This document shows, piece by piece, positions 54,507 to 63,060 of a stretch of DNA of 64,000 nucleotides. Source of the DNA: an uncultured Fibrobacter sp. (GTDB lineage Bacteria > Fibrobacterota > Fibrobacteria > Fibrobacterales > Fibrobacteraceae); the NCBI GenBank assembly GCA_946414075.1, contig CAMKNA010000005.1, positions 27,861 to 91,860 on the forward strand. The letters are read 5' to 3'. How positions within the stretch are numbered: position 1 is the first letter of the stretch; every line of letters starts with the position of its first letter. A program made the position numbers and the translations under genes. The notes under the pieces were generated by a model. It was not told the DNA's origin. It made no database searches and worked only from the letters and a program-made list of their open reading frames with translations.

Positions 54507-56933
54507 TTAGCGTGTAATGCTAATCGGCCTTGCCTCACGGTAACTGCCGGAGGAAACCTTTACGATGTACATACCCGCAGGTAGCCCAGCCAAGTCAAAG
54601 GAATACGAGTGCACTCCAGCATTCAACCGGCCCGTGATTTCTTGCGCCACAAGGGCGCCATAACCCGTAAACAGGCTGATTTTCACGTTGTCCCTCTGGG
54701 GGAGCGTGTACTGCACCGTAATCATCCCGTGCTGTCTCTTGAGCTGCATATGCGTCGGAAGTCCTTCGAGACCATACATCAGGGCCGTCGTCGTTTCGCT
54801 TGCTCCGCTACCCTCTTCGTTGGTGATTGTCACCCGGACATTGAACAGCACTGAATTCTTGTCATTGGAGATTCCCTGCGTAAAGCTATAGGTTTCGCCG
54901 TTAGAAACGCGATTCGGGTAGTGGCCCACAGAAAGGGTTCCCTTCGACAAATCGGCTTCGCTGAACACGTAGGCGTTTTCGCCCCATTCAACAACCTTGC
55001 CGTCGCTTCCAAACCAGTGTCCGGGGGCGTTCGCCGTTGAACGCAGGACCTTGTTTCCTCCAGGTTCCTGAGCAAAGAAGGTCGCCTCAGAAAGGGCCGA
55101 TGCCTTAAGGCCCAATTTTTGGGCAACTTCGTCCACATTAAAATTCGCCACAACAGGAGCATAGTTTTCATCTATCGGGAGAGTAACCTTTACCTCGTAA
55201 ACTGCCGTTTCCCCCGCAGGAGCATTTGCGGAACTGCTTGATGCGGGCACGACACCGCTCGAACTTGCAAGGGTTACGCTACTTGACGATTTCGGTACGG
55301 CAGAGCTGCTCGAAGCTACAGAGCTACTGGACGCAGCCGGGACATCGCCAATTTCAGGCCAGTCATAATCCAACTTAAAGTCGTTGTAATACTTGGTGTA
55401 CGCATCACCTGCACCGCTGATGCCACTTTCAAGTTTCAACTTGTAGTCATAGTGTTTTTTTCGTATTTCCGTATTGCCCGTATATTGGAAGTCGGTATTC
55501 ACAACCACGGCAAAGACCATCTGCGTCCCGCCTGTCGAAGAAGGAGTCTTGTCAAGCCGAAGCGTCGCCGTGCCTTCACCGGTAATAGGTTCGCTGTAAA
55601 CGGGGGTACCATCGGTGGCGCGATAGCAAATCAAAAAATTCATGTTGGTATTGTTGGAATTGCTGCCGTTCGGGAAAAAGCTCACACTCACCTGCTTGGC
55701 TCCGCTCTGCACCTTGAGCGGGATATAGTTCGCGCCCGACCAGCCCGGAGTAATGTCCTGGTTCGGGACAAGGTAATCGCCGTTCGCGGTCACGCTCTGG
55801 TACGGTGTCATTTTCCAGGTGTAACTGTAGTTCTTGTTGTCCCAATAATCCTGTTCCCAGTAGGTATTGCTACCAAAATTATTATTCAGCAGGGACTTGA
55901 TCTCGTTTGACCATTTCTTCATGTCCAGGAGTGCAAGCCTTGCGCGGAATTCCGTAATCAGGCGACGAACGCCCGCTTCGCCGAGCCCCTTGTCGAGGGC
56001 GTAGGTTTCGAGCAAGTACTTTGTTTTGCCGTAAGCATTCCCGTAAATCCAGCGGACAGATCCCGTACCCAGCCAAGTTCCCATGAAGGTGGGGAAAATG
56101 TTGCTGTACTGCGAACCTCCCAAGAGGTACCTCTGATTCTTGCCCGTAACACCGCCATTATCGGCACTTCCGCCGGGTCCACCAAACGTGCCGTCGATCA
56201 ACCATCCCGAATAAGTTTCAATCGGCATAAAGGGGGCAATGACCGTTGCCGCATTCAGGAATCCCATACCACTGTAAACACCGTCGCGATGACTGAACAT
56301 ATCCTGCTGAATCCAGGTATTACCCGCTTCCTGGAACCAGTGCGCATCCTTTGCGCCGGGGTAACCGTTCGTCATCGAGTGGATTCCCTCGTGAATCATC
56401 GCATCCATCTGCGCCACACGATCGCGGTAGGGGCAACTCGTGTTAAAACTGTAGAGCGGATAGAACGAGGCTGCCACCGCCGTGTAGCCCGCCACCCATG
56501 TCTGCCAACCACCCGTGGTATCGTCCTTCGCACCACCGGCACACGTACCCGAGCCATAGTAATAAACGGCACTGTACTGGCCTTCTTGCGCCTGGGCATC
56601 CGGCGCCCATCCCATCTCATTGTACAGGTACTCGAAATCGGTATCGTACTTCTTGAGGATCGAATCAATCGTCACGTCGGTAATGCGGCTGTCGCGATCC
56701 TTGCCCCAGTAAAACGCCCACCATTTACCGGCCTTCTTTCCGGTAACGCCCGAACAATTGTTATTGAACTTGGTCGGCGGCTGAATGTCGCCCAGATTAG
56801 ACTTCGTGTCGTAATCCAGGTCGCTGCGGTAGCCGGGCCATGTGTAAGCATCGCCATTGGCGGCAAATACATCCGCTCCCATTCCGGCGACAAGTGCCGC
56901 CGCGATTATCCATCCTGTCATTTTTTTCTGCAT
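54507..56933 (-). CDS. Secreted HExxH protein with Ser-rich linkers, DUF4859-like and C-terminal sorting-type domains
   Basis: 808 aa from ATG 56933 (CAGGAG upstream). Signal peptide about 1-25. The first half carries HEGIH (181-185) and, 17 residues on, WFQEAGNTW with Glu202: a gluzincin-like zinc site, so metallopeptidase-like. A Ser/Ala/Val linker with SSSS tracts (about 570-615) follows, then a domain resembling DUF4859 (VTLPIDENYAPVVANFNVDEV...) and a C-terminal beta domain ending AGMYIVKVSSGSYREARPISITR, of the type found at the end of secreted Fibrobacter enzymes. Divergent from the second DUF4423 gene. Confidence 0.75.
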   Translation of the reverse strand: MQKKMTGWIIAAALVAGMGADVFAANGDAYTWPGYRSDLDYDTKSNLGDIQPPTKFNNNCSGVTGKKAGKWWAFYWGKDRDSRITDVTIDSILKKYDTDFEYLYNEMGWAPDAQAQEGQYSAVYYYGSGTCAGGAKDDTTGGWQTWVAGYTAVAASFYPLYSFNTSCPYRDRVAQMDAMIHEGIHSMTNGYPGAKDAHWFQEAGNTWIQQDMFSHRDGVYSGMGFLNAATVIAPFMPIETYSGWLIDGTFGGPGGSADNGGVTGKNQRYLLGGSQYSNIFPTFMGTWLGTGSVRWIYGNAYGKTKYLLETYALDKGLGEAGVRRLITEFRARLALLDMKKWSNEIKSLLNNNFGSNTYWEQDYWDNKNYSYTWKMTPYQSVTANGDYLVPNQDITPGWSGANYIPLKVQSGAKQVSVSFFPNGSNSNNTNMNFLICYRATDGTPVYSEPITGEGTATLRLDKTPSSTGGTQMVFAVVVNTDFQYTGNTEIRKKHYDYKLKLESGISGAGDAYTKYYNDFKLDYDWPEIGDVPAASSSSVASSSSAVPKSSSSVTLASSSGVVPASSSSANAPAGETAVYEVKVTLPIDENYAPVVANFNVDEVAQKLGLKASALSEATFFAQEPGGNKVLRSTANAPGHWFGSDGKVVEWGENAYVFSEADLSKGTLSVGHYPNRVSNGETYSFTQGISNDKNSVLFNVRVTITNEEGSGASETTTALMYGLEGLPTHMQLKRQHGMITVQYTLPQRDNVKISLFTGYGALVAQEITGRLNAGVHSYSFDLAGLPAGMYIVKVSSGSYREARPISITR

Positions 56934-57060
56934 AAATAACACTCCTGACATTGTCCTGCGCAATAAATAGAATCCCTTTGCCCCAAATCCCAGTTTTTTG
57001 TCACCTGTAGAAAAAGATTCCGTGTTAAAAGCGTGTAAAAGCCCTATTTTCGCCTCCATT

Positions 57061-57080
57061 TGTGTAATTTTTATTACACA
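57061..57080. promoter_or_regulatory. Operator-like palindrome in the divergent 56933/57152 region
   Basis: Perfect 20-bp palindrome TGTGTAAT-TTTT-ATTACACA. Further TGTGTAA half-sites are at 57124-57130 (same strand, next to the 57152 promoter) and GTGTAA at 57033-57038. Candidate binding site of the DUF4423 protein. Confidence 0.5.
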
Positions 57081-57136
57081 CTAAAATCAAAAACACTAAA
57101 TATTTACAAAATTTATTGATTTGTGTGTAAAAATTT

Positions 57137-57142
57137 TATATC
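57137..57142 (+). promoter_or_regulatory. -10-like TATATC of the second DUF4423 gene
   Basis: TATATC ends 9 nt before the GTG start, but here TTTGGAG (57144-57150) occupies the gap, unlike at the sites without a Shine-Dalgarno. Confidence 0.35.
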
Positions 57143-57151
57143 TTTTGGAGC

Positions 57152-57997
57152 GTGAGTATCGCACTGGAACATCTATTCGACTACGACGATTTCCGCAAGT
57201 TCATGCAGGATTATTTCGAAGAGCAGAAAAAAATGCGCTCCGTGTTTTCCCACCGTTTCTTTGCGGCAAAAGCCGGATTCAGCAGTTCCTCTTACTGCCT
57301 GAACGTAATTCGCGGGCGATTCAACCTTACGCACAAGTCCATCGAGAAAATTTCGAAGGCCATGGATTTCGAGCCCCTGCAAAAGGAATACTTCGAGGCA
57401 CTGGTGCAGTACAACCAGGCAGAGCAGGTGGACATCCGGGAGCAGGCGTGGAAACAGATTCTGCAAATCCGCAAGCAGATCGAGTTTACCCATGTCACCA
57501 CCCGCGAGCAGGCTTACTTTAGCAAGTGGTACTACCCTATCATACGCGAACTCGCCGTTGACCTGGACTGGCACGAAGACTACCGCGTGCTGGCACGGTC
57601 GCTCACGCCGCAAATAACGACAGAAGAAGCCCGCAAGGCGGTGAAGAACCTGCTGGAATGGGGACTCTTGAAAAAAGAGGGCGACCGCTACGAACTGACT
57701 TCGCAAATGCTTGACGCCGCAGAAATTCCACCCATTGCACTCCGGCAAATCCGACACGAGTACATACAGCATGCCATAGGTGCAGTGGAATCCATGCCCA
57801 AGGACGAACGCTTTGCTACGTTCACGACCCTTGCCATGAGCAAAAGTTCCTATGACTACGCCGTAGAAATTCTCGAGGATGCCCGCAAAAAAATTATAGC
57901 CCGCGCGTCCAACGACACCAACGTGGAGCGTATTTACGAAATGATGCTCGTGGCGTTCCCGATGAGCAAGATGCTCACGAAGGAGGACGAAGGATGA
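57152..57997 (+). CDS. TIGR02147/DUF4423 family regulator, second copy
   Basis: 281 aa, start GTG after TTTGGAG. The N-terminal FDYDDFRKFMQDYFEEQKK...FSHRFFAAKAGFSSSSYCLNVIRGRFNLT (about 8-62) matches the first copy (FRVYLRDYYEYKK...FSLRFFAEKAGLSSHAHLKLTIDGKRNIT) position by position, then both have the long helical DUF4423 part. The stop overlaps the ATG of the next gene by 4 nt (ATGA). Likely DNA-binding regulator; target unknown, but the nearby palindrome is a candidate. Confidence 0.87.
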   Translation: MSIALEHLFDYDDFRKFMQDYFEEQKKMRSVFSHRFFAAKAGFSSSSYCLNVIRGRFNLTHKSIEKISKAMDFEPLQKEYFEALVQYNQAEQVDIREQAWKQILQIRKQIEFTHVTTREQAYFSKWYYPIIRELAVDLDWHEDYRVLARSLTPQITTEEARKAVKNLLEWGLLKKEGDRYELTSQMLDAAEIPPIALRQIRHEYIQHAIGAVESMPKDERFATFTTLAMSKSSYDYAVEILEDARKKIIARASNDTNVERIYEMMLVAFPMSKMLTKEDEG

Positions 57998-59355
57998 ATC
58001 GTTTGATAGTTTGGCTTAGACAACCTTGCCATGGGTGGATGGCCGCCTTTGCCACCACCCTTGCCCTCCTCGCTTGTTCAAACAGCAACGATGTGGCTGG
58101 CGGCGTTACCGATATCGGAAATTCTGTTGCACAGGAACCAGACTCGGTAGTATTCTGCGGAACCGTAGTCAACATGCAGGGCAAAAAAATGCCCGCCGCA
58201 CGGCTTGCGCTGTATTGGGACAACGGCATTGGAATTGTCGATTCCCTGGAAACCTTTGCCGATTCCAACGCCCAGTTTGAATTCAAGATGCCCGCCGACG
58301 ATGAACATATCGGCAAGCAGGCCACGCCGGAGCTCTACCTGTACGCCGAATCGGGTGCACTTTCGGGCCTTTCTCTCCCGCCAACTCAAAAGACAGAGGA
58401 AATCCGCATCGGCACGAACAAGGCTGTCCGGGGAAGCATTTCTGGTGCAACGTCTGGATTGGTCCGTATCGGCGGAACACACCTCATGGCCGAAGTGCAG
58501 GCAGACGGATCCTTCCGTTTCGATTCGATTCCACCCGGCATACAAGAAACGTTAATTTATTCAGAAAGTGCTTCGGTGACGGGTTACATCCCGTTCTCGA
58601 TACAGGACGCCGGCGACACGCTGGTACTTCCGCAACTGGAAAACTTCGGAGGACACCTTTGGAATCCAGACCTTGACCTGCTTGGGGAAACCTACGGATT
58701 CACATCTTTCCACGCCAACGATGTAAGCGAGACCAACATCGGATGGACCACGATAGACATCGAAATGAACGGCGACGAATATGTGTTTGACCACAACGGA
58801 AAAATTGCAGACAGTGTAAATTATGTAGAGGGCGTAAGTGGCAAGGGCGTGCTGCTTGAACCGGGGCAGTATATAGACCTGGACACCCTCAACCCCACTG
58901 GCGGAGACTTCACCCTTTCGCTGTGGACAAAATGGAACGGTCCAAACGGAGAGCACCAGGCCCTGTTCTGCCAGCGCGCCTACTGGAGCGATTCCACGTC
59001 GCGGTTCCAGTGGCATTTCGAGTCGAACACCGGTTCATTCACCGTAATGAAAAGCATGCCCAACTATCCCGAAGCCATTTTCTTCGGCGATTCAACCAGT
59101 GTCCCTGTGGGAGAATGGGCGTTCCTCGTACTCGTTTCGAAAGACCACATGGTGAGCATGTTCGTAAACGGCAATCCCGTAGGCAATGCACAGGAATTTG
59201 TTCCGAATGACCTGAACCGGAGCGTTCCATTCCGCGTGGGCGGCAACGAAATTAGGACCGAGACCTGGAATGGCATAATCGACGGCGTAAGTATTGAAAC
59301 CCGCGCCCGCAGCCCCGAGTGGATAAGGGCAAAATACGAAAAAAGCAAGCCCTAG
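57994..59355 (+). CDS. Surface lipoprotein with LamG/concanavalin-like domain, paired with a DUF4423 regulator
   Basis: 453 aa. Lipobox LLAC (about Cys28) is followed by SNSNDVAGGVTDIGN, the same V-A-G...I-G-N pattern as in the 47977 lipoprotein. Two beta-sandwich regions resembling carboxypeptidase regulatory-type domains follow (about 50-125 and 135-210), then a LamG/concanavalin A-like lectin domain (about 235-453) with GDFTLSLWTKWNG, WAFLVLVSKDHMVSMFVNG and a GIIDGVSIETRARSPEWIRAKYE ending. AAGGAGG precedes the ATG, which overlaps the regulator stop. Predicted glycan-binding surface protein. Confidence 0.85.
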   Translation: MNRLIVWLRQPCHGWMAAFATTLALLACSNSNDVAGGVTDIGNSVAQEPDSVVFCGTVVNMQGKKMPAARLALYWDNGIGIVDSLETFADSNAQFEFKMPADDEHIGKQATPELYLYAESGALSGLSLPPTQKTEEIRIGTNKAVRGSISGATSGLVRIGGTHLMAEVQADGSFRFDSIPPGIQETLIYSESASVTGYIPFSIQDAGDTLVLPQLENFGGHLWNPDLDLLGETYGFTSFHANDVSETNIGWTTIDIEMNGDEYVFDHNGKIADSVNYVEGVSGKGVLLEPGQYIDLDTLNPTGGDFTLSLWTKWNGPNGEHQALFCQRAYWSDSTSRFQWHFESNTGSFTVMKSMPNYPEAIFFGDSTSVPVGEWAFLVLVSKDHMVSMFVNGNPVGNAQEFVPNDLNRSVPFRVGGNEIRTETWNGIIDGVSIETRARSPEWIRAKYEKSKP

Positions 59356-59380
59356 AAAGAACGCTCTGAACTAAAGAATC

Positions 59381-59682
59381 GCGCCAAAGGCGCCTGATAA
59401 ATCGCCTAGCTTTGCTAGGCAACCTCATTGCTCAAAGGAAACCGAAGGTTTCCGCGCTCATGGCTCACAGCCTGGCCGAAGGCCGAGAGGTAACCCATGT
59501 TTCGTGAAGTAAAGAAAGAAGATACGTTGCGCAAGCGCCAACTTCTTCGCCTCGGTCATGGGAGCCTGTAAACCGCCTTCCGCACTACGGTCAGTTGCAG
59601 TAAACTGCAAGCCTGTTCAGCTCGGAAATGAAAACGCAAGCGTTTTCGCTTCACTCGCTTCCATGGCTTTCGAACTTCGAAA
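59381..59682. repeat. Cluster of perfect micro-hairpins
   Basis: Seven perfect inverted repeats with loops of 1-4 nt: GCGCC-AAA-GGCGC (59381), GCCTAGC-TTT-GCTAGGC (59404), GGAAACC-GAA-GGTTTCC (59437), GGCC-GAA-GGCC (59474), TTGCAG-TAAA-CTGCAA (59595), GAAAACGC-AA-GCGTTTTC (59630) and TTTCGAA-C-TTCGAAA (59668). Confidence 0.75.
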
Positions 59683-59850
59683 CGAACCAGGGCTATAAGG
59701 ACCGTCAAGACCCGTCCCTCACGCTGTTTTTCCCGATCAACTCGAAGGTCGCCAAGTTCAAGGATACGAGCATTCTCGTGTGGACGACGACCCCGTGGAC
59801 GCTGTACTCCAACTTCTGCATCGTTGTGGGCCCGGACTACGAGCCGCTCT
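59487..59850 (+). pseudogene. ileS: Broken partial copy of ileS (isoleucyl-tRNA synthetase)
   Basis: 59487-59522 is identical over 36 bp to 63867-63902, covering the Shine-Dalgarno region and first codons of the intact ileS; after that the frame ends after 24 codons. From about 59692 a second piece encodes [19 protein letters not shown] and then [24 protein letters not shown], the editing-domain entry region of IleS (WTTTPWTL is a family signature). The pieces are separated by unrelated hairpin sequence. The internal deletion and lack of catalytic motifs make it non-functional. Confidence 0.85.
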
Positions 59851-60296
59851 CCCGCATTTCCGATGCGTTCGTGACGCCGGACCAGCTGTCCCGCCACTAC
59901 AAGAGCTGCTTTATGGAAGGGGGAAGTATCCCCCTGGTTCGCACAGCGCAAGCGTCGTTGCTCTCCACCCCTACTGCGGGGCTCAGGCGCCGCCCCGCAA
60001 AACCATGCAAGGCGAATGCCGCAGCCATGCTCGCATGGCTATGGCTGAGCCGCAGGGGTTTCTGTAACGCCCCGCTTACCCCACCCACCAATTTTCTATT
60101 TGGAATAATCCGACTTTTCTAAAAAATGCATTTTCTGCGGAAAAATTACCAGAATTGTAAATTTTTTGAACGAATTATCCATTTTTATGTTATTTTTAAA
60201 GAGTAAAAGAGTTTTTGCTCTTGTTCTCTAGATGAAATCGGGAAAATTTCAACTTACACGAGGACAAGGCGAACGCTCACGTAGATGCGTTTATCG

Positions 60297-60445
60297 AGCC
60301 GCCTATAGCGGTTCTTTTGGGCGTGTTTCGACAAGCCGCTTTTGCGGTTCTGTCGCCCTTTCGGGGCGTGGGTCGTTTGCATTTATCGTGTAAGGGCCCT
60401 TCCCGAGCCTCGTCTGGGTAAATGCAACGATCTGCGCCTTTTTTT
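60297..60445 (+). promoter_or_regulatory. Structured leader or terminator upstream of the FISUMP gene
   Basis: Hairpins AGCCGC-CTATA-GCGGTT, AGCCGC-TTTT-GCGGTT and CGCCC-TTTC-GGGGCG in a row, then a 12-bp stem TCGT(T)TGCATTTA / TAAATGCAACGA around a 33-nt loop, with eight T about 12 nt later (60438-60445). Could be a terminator or an untranslated leader of the 60528 gene. Confidence 0.4.
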
Positions 60446-60527
60446 TGCATTCTCGTAAAATTTGGCGAAGATCTTTGTGGAACAGGGTGAAAATCCAAAT
60501 ATTACCCGTTTCACAAGGAGAAACAAA

Positions 60528-62975
60528 ATGAAAAGAATCCTATGTGCATGCGCATTACTAAGCATTGCAGCATTTGCAGATACCCATCCGGCCTTGAAAG
60601 AGGCTATAGACTCCAAGAACTACAAGCAGGCAGAAAACCTGATAAAAAATGTAGGAGTCAAGGATATCTACTGCCCTGAAACTCTTGCAGCAAAAGACGC
60701 TGATAAAATCTATGGCAAAGTATTTGCCGATTCAATCGGATACCTGTTAGAAAATTGCGATGCAGTTTTTTCTAGAACCTATCTGGAATACAAATGCGCT
60801 GGTGGAAAGGATAAAGCCATGTGCCTGAATTTGGTCAACTTGACAGACCCGAATTCTTGGCCAGAAACGTATGCAAAACAATTCTGCACAAAGAAAAACG
60901 TAGAAATTTGTGCTGCCGCCGTCGAAAAGATACCCGTTGAAAAATCTGTCCCATACTTGAAAGCCATAAAGGCGAATAAGTTGGCGGAGATGAAACAGAT
61001 TAATGTAAAAGATTTTCGCTCCGGCGGAGCAACAAAAAAAGAATGCCTTCCCAAAGCAAAAGAATTGTACAATGATATGCTGGCGCAGATACAAAGAAGA
61101 ATTGATGACGCAAATTTTAATTGGCGGATGGCGAGAAATGATAACGATCGCTACAATCGCGAAAAAGAAATAAAAAGATGGGAAGAGGAGAAAAAAGAAT
61201 TAAAGGCTAAAAGTTATTCAGACTTCTGTTCTGATTTACAAGATGATGTAACTTTTGAAAAACTTAAACTAAATCAGTATTATTTTGACATACCTTTTAT
61301 GCTATTAACGGACAAGGCCGCTCGGTATTATTGGGATATACACAATCCAATAATACCCGGCCTTGCTGAAAACTGGGCTGATGTCGACAGACTTTTTGAA
61401 ATTGCAAATAAAGCTACGATAAAATCAATAGAAAGTATGAAAGACACCCTTGCCCAATTAACGGCACTTGCTGAATTCATGGGGAGATATGCTAAGTCAG
61501 CCCCATACTTTATATACAAGAAAAATATTATAGACAATATGAAGGCCTCTTTTGCAAAGAATGAAAAAATTGATTCTATTGAACAGCTCTTTTATTGTAA
61601 ACTTTATCCTTCGTTGGATAAGGAGACTGAAAAGCTCTTTGGAATGAAGATTATTGATTGCAAAGGAATGTTGGAGGAAAACAAAAAGATTGCAGAGCCC
61701 TGCGAAAATGATTCAAGATTGTTTGGTGGAAAAGTGCGCTGTATGGAGGGAAAATTTGAAAAATCTCATTGGCTCAAAGTCAATCGGTTCTTCGTGATAA
61801 ACGACTTCGATTATCAGATATCTAGTAAAGATGCCGAAAATTTGCCCGGCATGCTGAATTTCATTAAACATGGGCGACTTTATTCTTGGGAAGCAGGGAT
61901 GAAAGCTTGCCCAGACGGGAGCAGAATTCCTAACGAATCAGAAATGCAGATTATTGCTAAATACGGAAAGAATTTAATAACACCTTCAAAAGCTGGAAGT
62001 ATTTTTGAAGACAAACTAGAAGAATTTGGAACTAAAACGATTTATATGACTTCTTCTACTTGGAATGGAGAGGATTTTAGAAATGGCGGCTACACAAAAA
62101 ATTTTAATGCCGCGAAAATAGATTCTGCTGGTAATTGGAATTTAAAGAAAAGTTATATAATGAAGCGATTTGGCCGTAATAGATATTATCAACAAGTGGA
62201 GGAAAAAATAAATTTTTTGGTTTCAATTTTATGTATAGATGACGCTCGTGAAAATGACAAGTGCTCTGAAGATGAAGAAGGAACATGTTATGGAACACTC
62301 TGCTGTAAAAACGGAGTATTCAAAAAGAGCGAAGCAGAAAAAATGATTGACCCAAGAGACGGAAAGGAATACAAAACATTACGAATTGGACAACAAACGT
62401 GGATGGCTGAGAATCTGAATTACTCCGATAGTTCCACTTATGTTGGAATGAGGAATCGGTCTTGGTGTTATGACAACAAGGTCGAAAATTGCTCAAAATA
62501 TGGCCGCTTATATACATGGGCTGCCGCCATGGATAGTGCAGGGACTTGGAATACAAATGGGAAAGGATGTGGACCAGCAACGACGGACTGTTCTCCCACA
62601 TATCCTGTACGAGGAATATGCCCTGAAGGGTGGCATTTGCCCGATACTACGGATTGGAAAAAATTGTTGAACGAAATAAGTTTCAGCTCTGCTCCTACTG
62701 GCAAAGCACTTAAATCTAGCAGTGATTGGAGTGGCAACGGAAACGGCACCGATGTTATCGGCTTTTCTGCATTGCCTGCCGGTTTTTGGACTAAAAGTTG
62801 TTCCAATGATGAAGGATGCTTCGAGAAAAGAAAAAATAGCACATACTTTTGGACTTCTTCCATGTACAGTCAAGGCGTATATGGTGTGAAGTTGTCCGAT
62901 AATAGCGAAAAAACACTTGTAGATAGATTTTATAGGGAGCAAGACGGTTTCTCCGTCCGTTGCGTCAAGGACTAA
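60528..62975 (+). CDS. Secreted protein with two FISUMP-type domains
   Basis: 815 aa from ATG 60528 (AAGGAG at 60515-60520). Signal peptide MKRILCACALLSIAAFA. The N-terminus THPALKEAIDSKNYKQAENLIKNVGVKDIYC matches the start of the 21947 protein (AFREAIDNQDIATAKKMVKNG...IYC), followed by a helical Cys-rich region to about residue 440. A degenerate FISUMP-like unit (about 445-590) precedes a complete one (about 600-815) with DPRDGKEYKTLRIGQQTWMAENLNY, CYD, YGRLYTWAAAM, CPEGWHLP and SVRCV. AT-rich compared with neighbours. Function unknown; cell-surface location likely. Confidence 0.88.
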   Translation: MKRILCACALLSIAAFADTHPALKEAIDSKNYKQAENLIKNVGVKDIYCPETLAAKDADKIYGKVFADSIGYLLENCDAVFSRTYLEYKCAGGKDKAMCLNLVNLTDPNSWPETYAKQFCTKKNVEICAAAVEKIPVEKSVPYLKAIKANKLAEMKQINVKDFRSGGATKKECLPKAKELYNDMLAQIQRRIDDANFNWRMARNDNDRYNREKEIKRWEEEKKELKAKSYSDFCSDLQDDVTFEKLKLNQYYFDIPFMLLTDKAARYYWDIHNPIIPGLAENWADVDRLFEIANKATIKSIESMKDTLAQLTALAEFMGRYAKSAPYFIYKKNIIDNMKASFAKNEKIDSIEQLFYCKLYPSLDKETEKLFGMKIIDCKGMLEENKKIAEPCENDSRLFGGKVRCMEGKFEKSHWLKVNRFFVINDFDYQISSKDAENLPGMLNFIKHGRLYSWEAGMKACPDGSRIPNESEMQIIAKYGKNLITPSKAGSIFEDKLEEFGTKTIYMTSSTWNGEDFRNGGYTKNFNAAKIDSAGNWNLKKSYIMKRFGRNRYYQQVEEKINFLVSILCIDDARENDKCSEDEEGTCYGTLCCKNGVFKKSEAEKMIDPRDGKEYKTLRIGQQTWMAENLNYSDSSTYVGMRNRSWCYDNKVENCSKYGRLYTWAAAMDSAGTWNTNGKGCGPATTDCSPTYPVRGICPEGWHLPDTTDWKKLLNEISFSSAPTGKALKSSSDWSGNGNGTDVIGFSALPAGFWTKSCSNDEGCFEKRKNSTYFWTSSMYSQGVYGVKLSDNSEKTLVDRFYREQDGFSVRCVKD

Positions 62976-63007
62976 GACTAATGTCGTAATAGCCTAGAAA
63001 AAAAAGG

Positions 63008-63053
63008 AGGTGGTCAAAATTTTGACCACCTTGCCAAACTAAAATTTAGTTTT
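63008..63053. terminator. Two adjacent palindromes between convergent genes
   Basis: A perfect 24-bp palindrome (AGGTGGTCAAAA and its complement, 63008-63031) is followed by AAACTAAA-A-TTTAGTTT (63036-63052). They lie between the FISUMP gene and the convergent vapC-like gene and could terminate in both directions. Confidence 0.6.
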
Positions 63054-63060
63054 GCATTCC

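Larger units (their letters stand above)
59356..60527. other. Gene-poor interval: micro-hairpins, ileS remnant, leader hairpins
   Basis: About 1.2 kb without an intact gene. It contains a cluster of perfect short inverted repeats (59381-59682), two pieces of a broken ileS (from 59487), a repeat related to 12947-12985 (59913-60085), and a set of hairpins in front of the FISUMP gene (60297-60445). An open frame at 59628-60122 is made of these pieces and is not a gene. Confidence 0.7.

Noticed and set aside
59381..59682. CRISPR array
   Set aside because: The inverted repeats all differ from each other; there are no equal-length direct repeats or spacers, and no cas genes in the window.
59628..60122. 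164-aa open frame
   Set aside because: Composed of hairpin sequence, the ileS fragment and repeat sequence; not a coherent gene.
60242..60460. tmRNA or RNase P RNA
   Set aside because: Multiple hairpins are present but no conserved core motif or tRNA-like end was found.
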